DNA of 64,000 nucleotides from Halobacteriovorax marinus SJ (GTDB lineage Bacteria > Bdellovibrionota > Bacteriovoracia > Bacteriovoracales > Bacteriovoracaceae): the NCBI RefSeq assembly GCF_000210915.2, contig NC_016620.1, positions 496,001 through 560,000 of the forward strand. The letters are read 5' to 3'. A program made the translations under genes and the position numbers. The notes under the pieces are model-generated. The model did not search any database. It was not told the origin of the DNA and was given only the letters and a program-made list of their open reading frames with translations. Below are positions 62,101 through 64,000 of this stretch, in pieces. Position 1 is the stretch's first letter; each line of letters starts with the position of its first letter.

Positions 62101-62303
62101 CCGTTATTGAAAGTAGTCCTAGTGCAGAGTCTTTAATACGAACTCTCATTGGGGAAAACTCTGATGAGGAGTTAATGCTGCTTTCAAGGCCTGGGGGGCT
62201 AACGCAGTTAAAAGTAAAGGTGAGACAAAATTCTTTCCCAAAAGTTGATTTAAAGCTTGAAGGAGCCAGAATTAGAATAGTATATGATTATAATATATTT
62301 TAA
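59184..62303 (+). CDS. Large lipoprotein with Gly-rich and coiled-coil regions
   Basis: 1039 residues. The lipobox LLASCG puts Cys 16 at the membrane. Residues 60-190 are beta-like. A Gly-rich, collagen-like stretch (GGRGQDGS, GANGSKYRD, GAAGIPGSKPGVGGKGG, GGESGKSS, then GGEAGVPKT) covers about 215-330, and GEKGAQ lies near 373. From about 390 to 840 the chain is coiled coil, interrupted near 580 by a hydrophobic Gly/Ala patch (VIPAGQPALGLVGSSLGIVAAN). The C-terminal 180 residues are beta-rich. GAGGAGGAATC precedes the ATG. Probably a surface or envelope structural protein. No whole-length family was recognised. Confidence 0.8.
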   Translation: MNYRPIILVTLLLASCGKSDIPTSSSALLEEGQEQVSDELQDSSTALLSPRFYNLPVTKFFFKKEALPSRDKRYVEIQFKLSDPKIHNNRHHPNGLKEILIKGKEVILTPGHQQGLFEQLHEMSDIEKVIIEAESIELTEKLSIPGASLELSAQSLDLSKGGQIDITPMDFSAKASGKNAGLSGQDAGVINLNIDHINFKSDRKEPLFILNGGRGQDGSLAEKGANGSKYRDLGGGVVYKEIITEECDILDPIRDRFDKRLICSEYTRREGTNGWPSNGAAGIPGSKPGVGGKGGVLLKKTSIPAELVLINGGESGKSSGVAKGGEAGVPKTAYHQVIYVDRHRRTHIRSNVSRTYHKGQDVESPSAESAFGEKGAQVIQEEKLSWVREGYLEKELLYGNDLYINNHIEEAKESFNKISKGILKLKNTESESLKINSIKGKLTESLVKINSQKDYFGHSVNWVPNYSLEANYSKFKSDLDHSFRAIYLSYWIKNSQKSLESKVEAIGQLQDNLLGRIEQSKENYNGLISKIPILKEKIDEFRVEQDFFAREVARVEAEINRMAANNVNSRNKTSFLKKALRTVSAISTVIPAGQPALGLVGSSLGIVAANIGEERSLSEIIKDSKSIYNNFKKMDIENSSHNWNEAWSKVKLSRVKEIENKDELKQYISDVTDFSAPIVKEIQAQAELWKSREVPKSEVDAEIRKIKASHTLFKSLTKNLENYMAKKKALVEEVNIVQQEISKALSVIQVSFDQISEVSYQKSTLLEGSDINITPLLDEIETEAKNRLLRYHYEMARAFEYRLLRPYPRNINLDSILEKLKMIVSIDKQAELSSMDYESLKSLYTNELSWIVDMTLSELNKEGLPLQRETVLRLSDSEVAALNNGDHIYLDLKSKEVFASDMEDIRINNIVIEDMDVQSSGRIGQSAELSLEIAYSGESFLKKGGQYYFFEKDVDAQKTRWGATLDLISGQSSVIESSPSAESLIRTLIGENSDEELMLLSRPGGLTQLKVKVRQNSFPKVDLKLEGARIRIVYDYNIF

Positions 62304-62324
62304 TTTTAATATGCTGGGGCTAAT

Positions 62325-62885
62325 TTGAAGCGGCTTATCTTCTCATTTATTTTTATTTCGACTTTGGTATTGATATTTTTTATCTATCAAAGTGCCCAAA
62401 GAAATGAGATTGAAGCCAAGACGGCTACGGACTCTTTACTTGTAGAGGAGTCCTCTTCAAAAGACTTAGGGGAGAAAAATATTGATTTAATATCTCCCCC
62501 TCATACAGATGATGAGTGTGAGAAGTTCATTAAGACTCTCTCAACTTCTGAGTATGAAAATATCCAAAATAGACGTTGGTCAAATGTTCATATTAAATAT
62601 ATTGATGGTGAAACTTATAGAATTCGCTACTTCTATGATGATGGTCCAAATGGAGAGTATCAAAAGACTATCCTCTATAAAGAAGATGAGACAGAGTTTC
62701 CTCATATCGTTAAAGTCTTTAAGGGTTTTGAGCAAACTGAGTTAAAGGACTACTTCGATAGAGGAGACATTATTTGGCAAGAACAGGCCTATGAAACTTC
62801 TATTCGTGGTAAGTCTATTTACTGGCGAAAAATCAATGATGAATTTGTCGATTTAAATATTGATGAAGGGCTTAGTTGTCTTTAG
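62325..62885 (+). CDS. Membrane-anchored protein of unknown function
   Basis: 186 residues with a TTG start at 62325 (GGGGC upstream). An N-terminal membrane segment (LIFSFIFISTLVLIFFIYQS) has no obvious cleavage site. The periplasmic part is Glu/Asp/Tyr-rich with two cysteines (DDECEKF, GLSCL). It begins 21 bases after the large lipoprotein stop on the same strand, so the two are likely co-transcribed and may work together. No family was recognised. Confidence 0.65.
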   Translation: MKRLIFSFIFISTLVLIFFIYQSAQRNEIEAKTATDSLLVEESSSKDLGEKNIDLISPPHTDDECEKFIKTLSTSEYENIQNRRWSNVHIKYIDGETYRIRYFYDDGPNGEYQKTILYKEDETEFPHIVKVFKGFEQTELKDYFDRGDIIWQEQAYETSIRGKSIYWRKINDEFVDLNIDEGLSCL

Positions 62886-62921
62886 TATTAAAGTAGTATC
62901 TAATTCTTTCATCGGTGTCAT

Positions 62922-64000
62922 ATGGGACAATCAAATTCAACAAAGAGAGTACTCTTATCCTCTAGCAAAATGGCCGTTGCAACTTTCTCAAGTCGTATTC
63001 TTGGTTTAGTTAGAGAGCAGGCCATAGCGGCAGTCTTCGGCGCGTCAGGTGTGACAGATGCCTTCACCATTGCTTACCGCATTCCAAATATGCTTAGAGA
63101 CCTTTTCGCTGAAGGCGCTTTTTCATCTGCATTTGTTCCAACATTTACAGGTGTTCGATTAAAGAATGAGAAATTAGCAAAGGGCCTACTTTGGTCAATG
63201 GCGGCTTTATTGGCACTTATTACAGGTGTGATTTCGCTCCTACTAATCGTTTATGCAAAAGAAGTTGTGCTCTTATTTACAAATGAGGTGTTCAACTCTG
63301 ATCCAGAGAGGCTTGAGATAACAATCGGTCTTGTGAGAATAATGGCCCCTTTCCTTGTGCTCATATCACTGGCCGCACTTTTTATGGGGACGTTGAATAC
63401 GTTGAAAATTTTCTTCGTTCCTTCGTTTGCTCCCGCTCTTTTTAATATTGCCATGATCGGATGTATTTTCTTATTACCCGATAGATTGAAGTTTTGGGGT
63501 TATCACCCTGTCTACTCACTTGGAGTAGGTGTTATGTTGGGTGGTTTCATTCAAATGATTGTTCAGCTACCTCTCTTATTTAAAAAAGGTTACGGTCCTC
63601 AAGGTCCATTCAAGTTGATAAGTAAAGATTCAAAAGTTGTTCTAAAAAGAGTTGGAATTGGGACTATTGGTATTGCTGCTACTCAGATTAATGTCATCAT
63701 CACAACAATCTTAGCAACAAGTACTGTCGTTGGGGCTGTCTCGTGGCTAACTTTTGCATTTAGACTCTTTCAATTTCCTGTAGGGATTCTTAGTGTATCT
63801 ATTGCTGGCTCAAACCTTGTTCACTTTAGCGAGGCTTGGAAGAATTCTGAAAAAGAGAAGGCCATCAATTATCTATCGACTAGTTACTTTCTTTCTTTTT
63901 TGACAATTGTTCCGGCAATGGCGCTTCTCTTTGCACTGGCAAAGGAGAGTATTCACCTGGTTTTTGAAAGAGGAGCATTTGACGGACACGATACGGCCAT
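62922..64000 (+). CDS. murJ: Lipid II flippase MurJ, 3' end outside window
   Basis: At least 359 residues; the frame runs off the right edge. It starts ATG 62922 (MGQSNSTKRVLLSSSKMAVA). SRILGLVREQAIAAVFGASG with TDAFTIAYRIPNMLRDLF and FAEGAFSSAFVPTF are the MviN/MurJ signature at the N-terminus. Fourteen helices would be expected in the full protein. MurJ flips lipid-linked peptidoglycan precursor across the inner membrane. No strong ribosome site is seen, though GGTGT lies at the usual place. Confidence 0.95.
   Translation, partial: MGQSNSTKRVLLSSSKMAVATFSSRILGLVREQAIAAVFGASGVTDAFTIAYRIPNMLRDLFAEGAFSSAFVPTFTGVRLKNEKLAKGLLWSMAALLALITGVISLLLIVYAKEVVLLFTNEVFNSDPERLEITIGLVRIMAPFLVLISLAALFMGTLNTLKIFFVPSFAPALFNIAMIGCIFLLPDRLKFWGYHPVYSLGVGVMLGGFIQMIVQLPLLFKKGYGPQGPFKLISKDSKVVLKRVGIGTIGIAATQINVIITTILATSTVVGAVSWLTFAFRLFQFPVGILSVSIAGSNLVHFSEAWKNSEKEKAINYLSTSYFLSFLTIVPAMALLFALAKESIHLVFERGAFDGHDTA

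Noticed and set aside
1-64000. Search for CRISPR arrays, insertion sequences, phage genes or integrases
   Set aside because: No regularly spaced repeats, transposase or integrase motifs were seen in either direction.

Overview
The window comes from an AT-rich, Gram-negative bacterium. It shows outer-membrane and lipoprotein machinery, lipobox signal sequences, a TonB-dependent receptor, a sigma-54 activator and many small secreted proteins. The gene content and protein style suggest a predatory Bdellovibrionota species of the Bacteriovorax/Halobacteriovorax type. That placement is an inference from overall feel, not from a marker gene. No rRNA, insertion sequence, integrase or CRISPR array was seen. 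Genes are densely packed, and no stretch over 300 bases lacks a gene once the tRNAs are counted.

Bases 1-5.6 kb hold an anion symporter fragment, then a phospholipid operon (CDP-alcohol phosphatidyltransferase, CDP-diglyceride synthase, acyltransferase, small drug/metabolite-type transporter) facing an epimerase and a second acyltransferase. 5.7-10 kb has engB with a coupled small membrane gene, a sigma-54 activator with a divergent FHA-like head, a FliL-like protein and a BamE-like lipoprotein. 10-15 kb is a core run: accA, yicC, gmk and a bifunctional rel/spoT. A very long coiled-coil protein follows, then a malic enzyme/RidA/YdcF operon. At 21-24 kb a sodium:solute symporter lies under a clear TPP riboswitch and is divergent from oxyR. 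A secreted V8-like protease, a YheT-type hydrolase, a degenerate MraY/WecA-family membrane protein and a fused peptide ABC ATPase lead to 30 kb.

30-37 kb carries a stand-alone receiver protein, an acidic/basic pair of small secreted proteins, and a LysR gene followed by a tight ATP-grasp/aspartoacylase-like/modABC operon. 37-41 kb has serA, purA and mtaB. At 41.4-42.6 kb a tRNA-Lys/tRNA-Glu/terminator cassette occurs twice as about 222-bp direct repeats flanking a CDF-type cation transporter gene. A Fic protein follows, behind a perfect 15-bp inverted-repeat operator candidate.

44-56 kb is devoted to iron. It has a PepSY membrane protein and a seven-gene operon for an NIS (aerobactin-like) hydroxamate siderophore: MFS exporter, two IucA/IucC synthetases, IucB-like acetyltransferase, IucD-like monooxygenase, a STAS-like small protein and a TonB-dependent receptor. 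The four enzyme classes match lysine hydroxylation, acetylation and two condensations onto citrate. 56-63 kb holds a secreted protein, a membrane protein with an eroded zinc-ribbon-like tail, dCMP deaminase, two unusual lipoproteins (one of 1039 aa with a Gly-rich region and coiled coils), and the start of murJ, which runs off the end.
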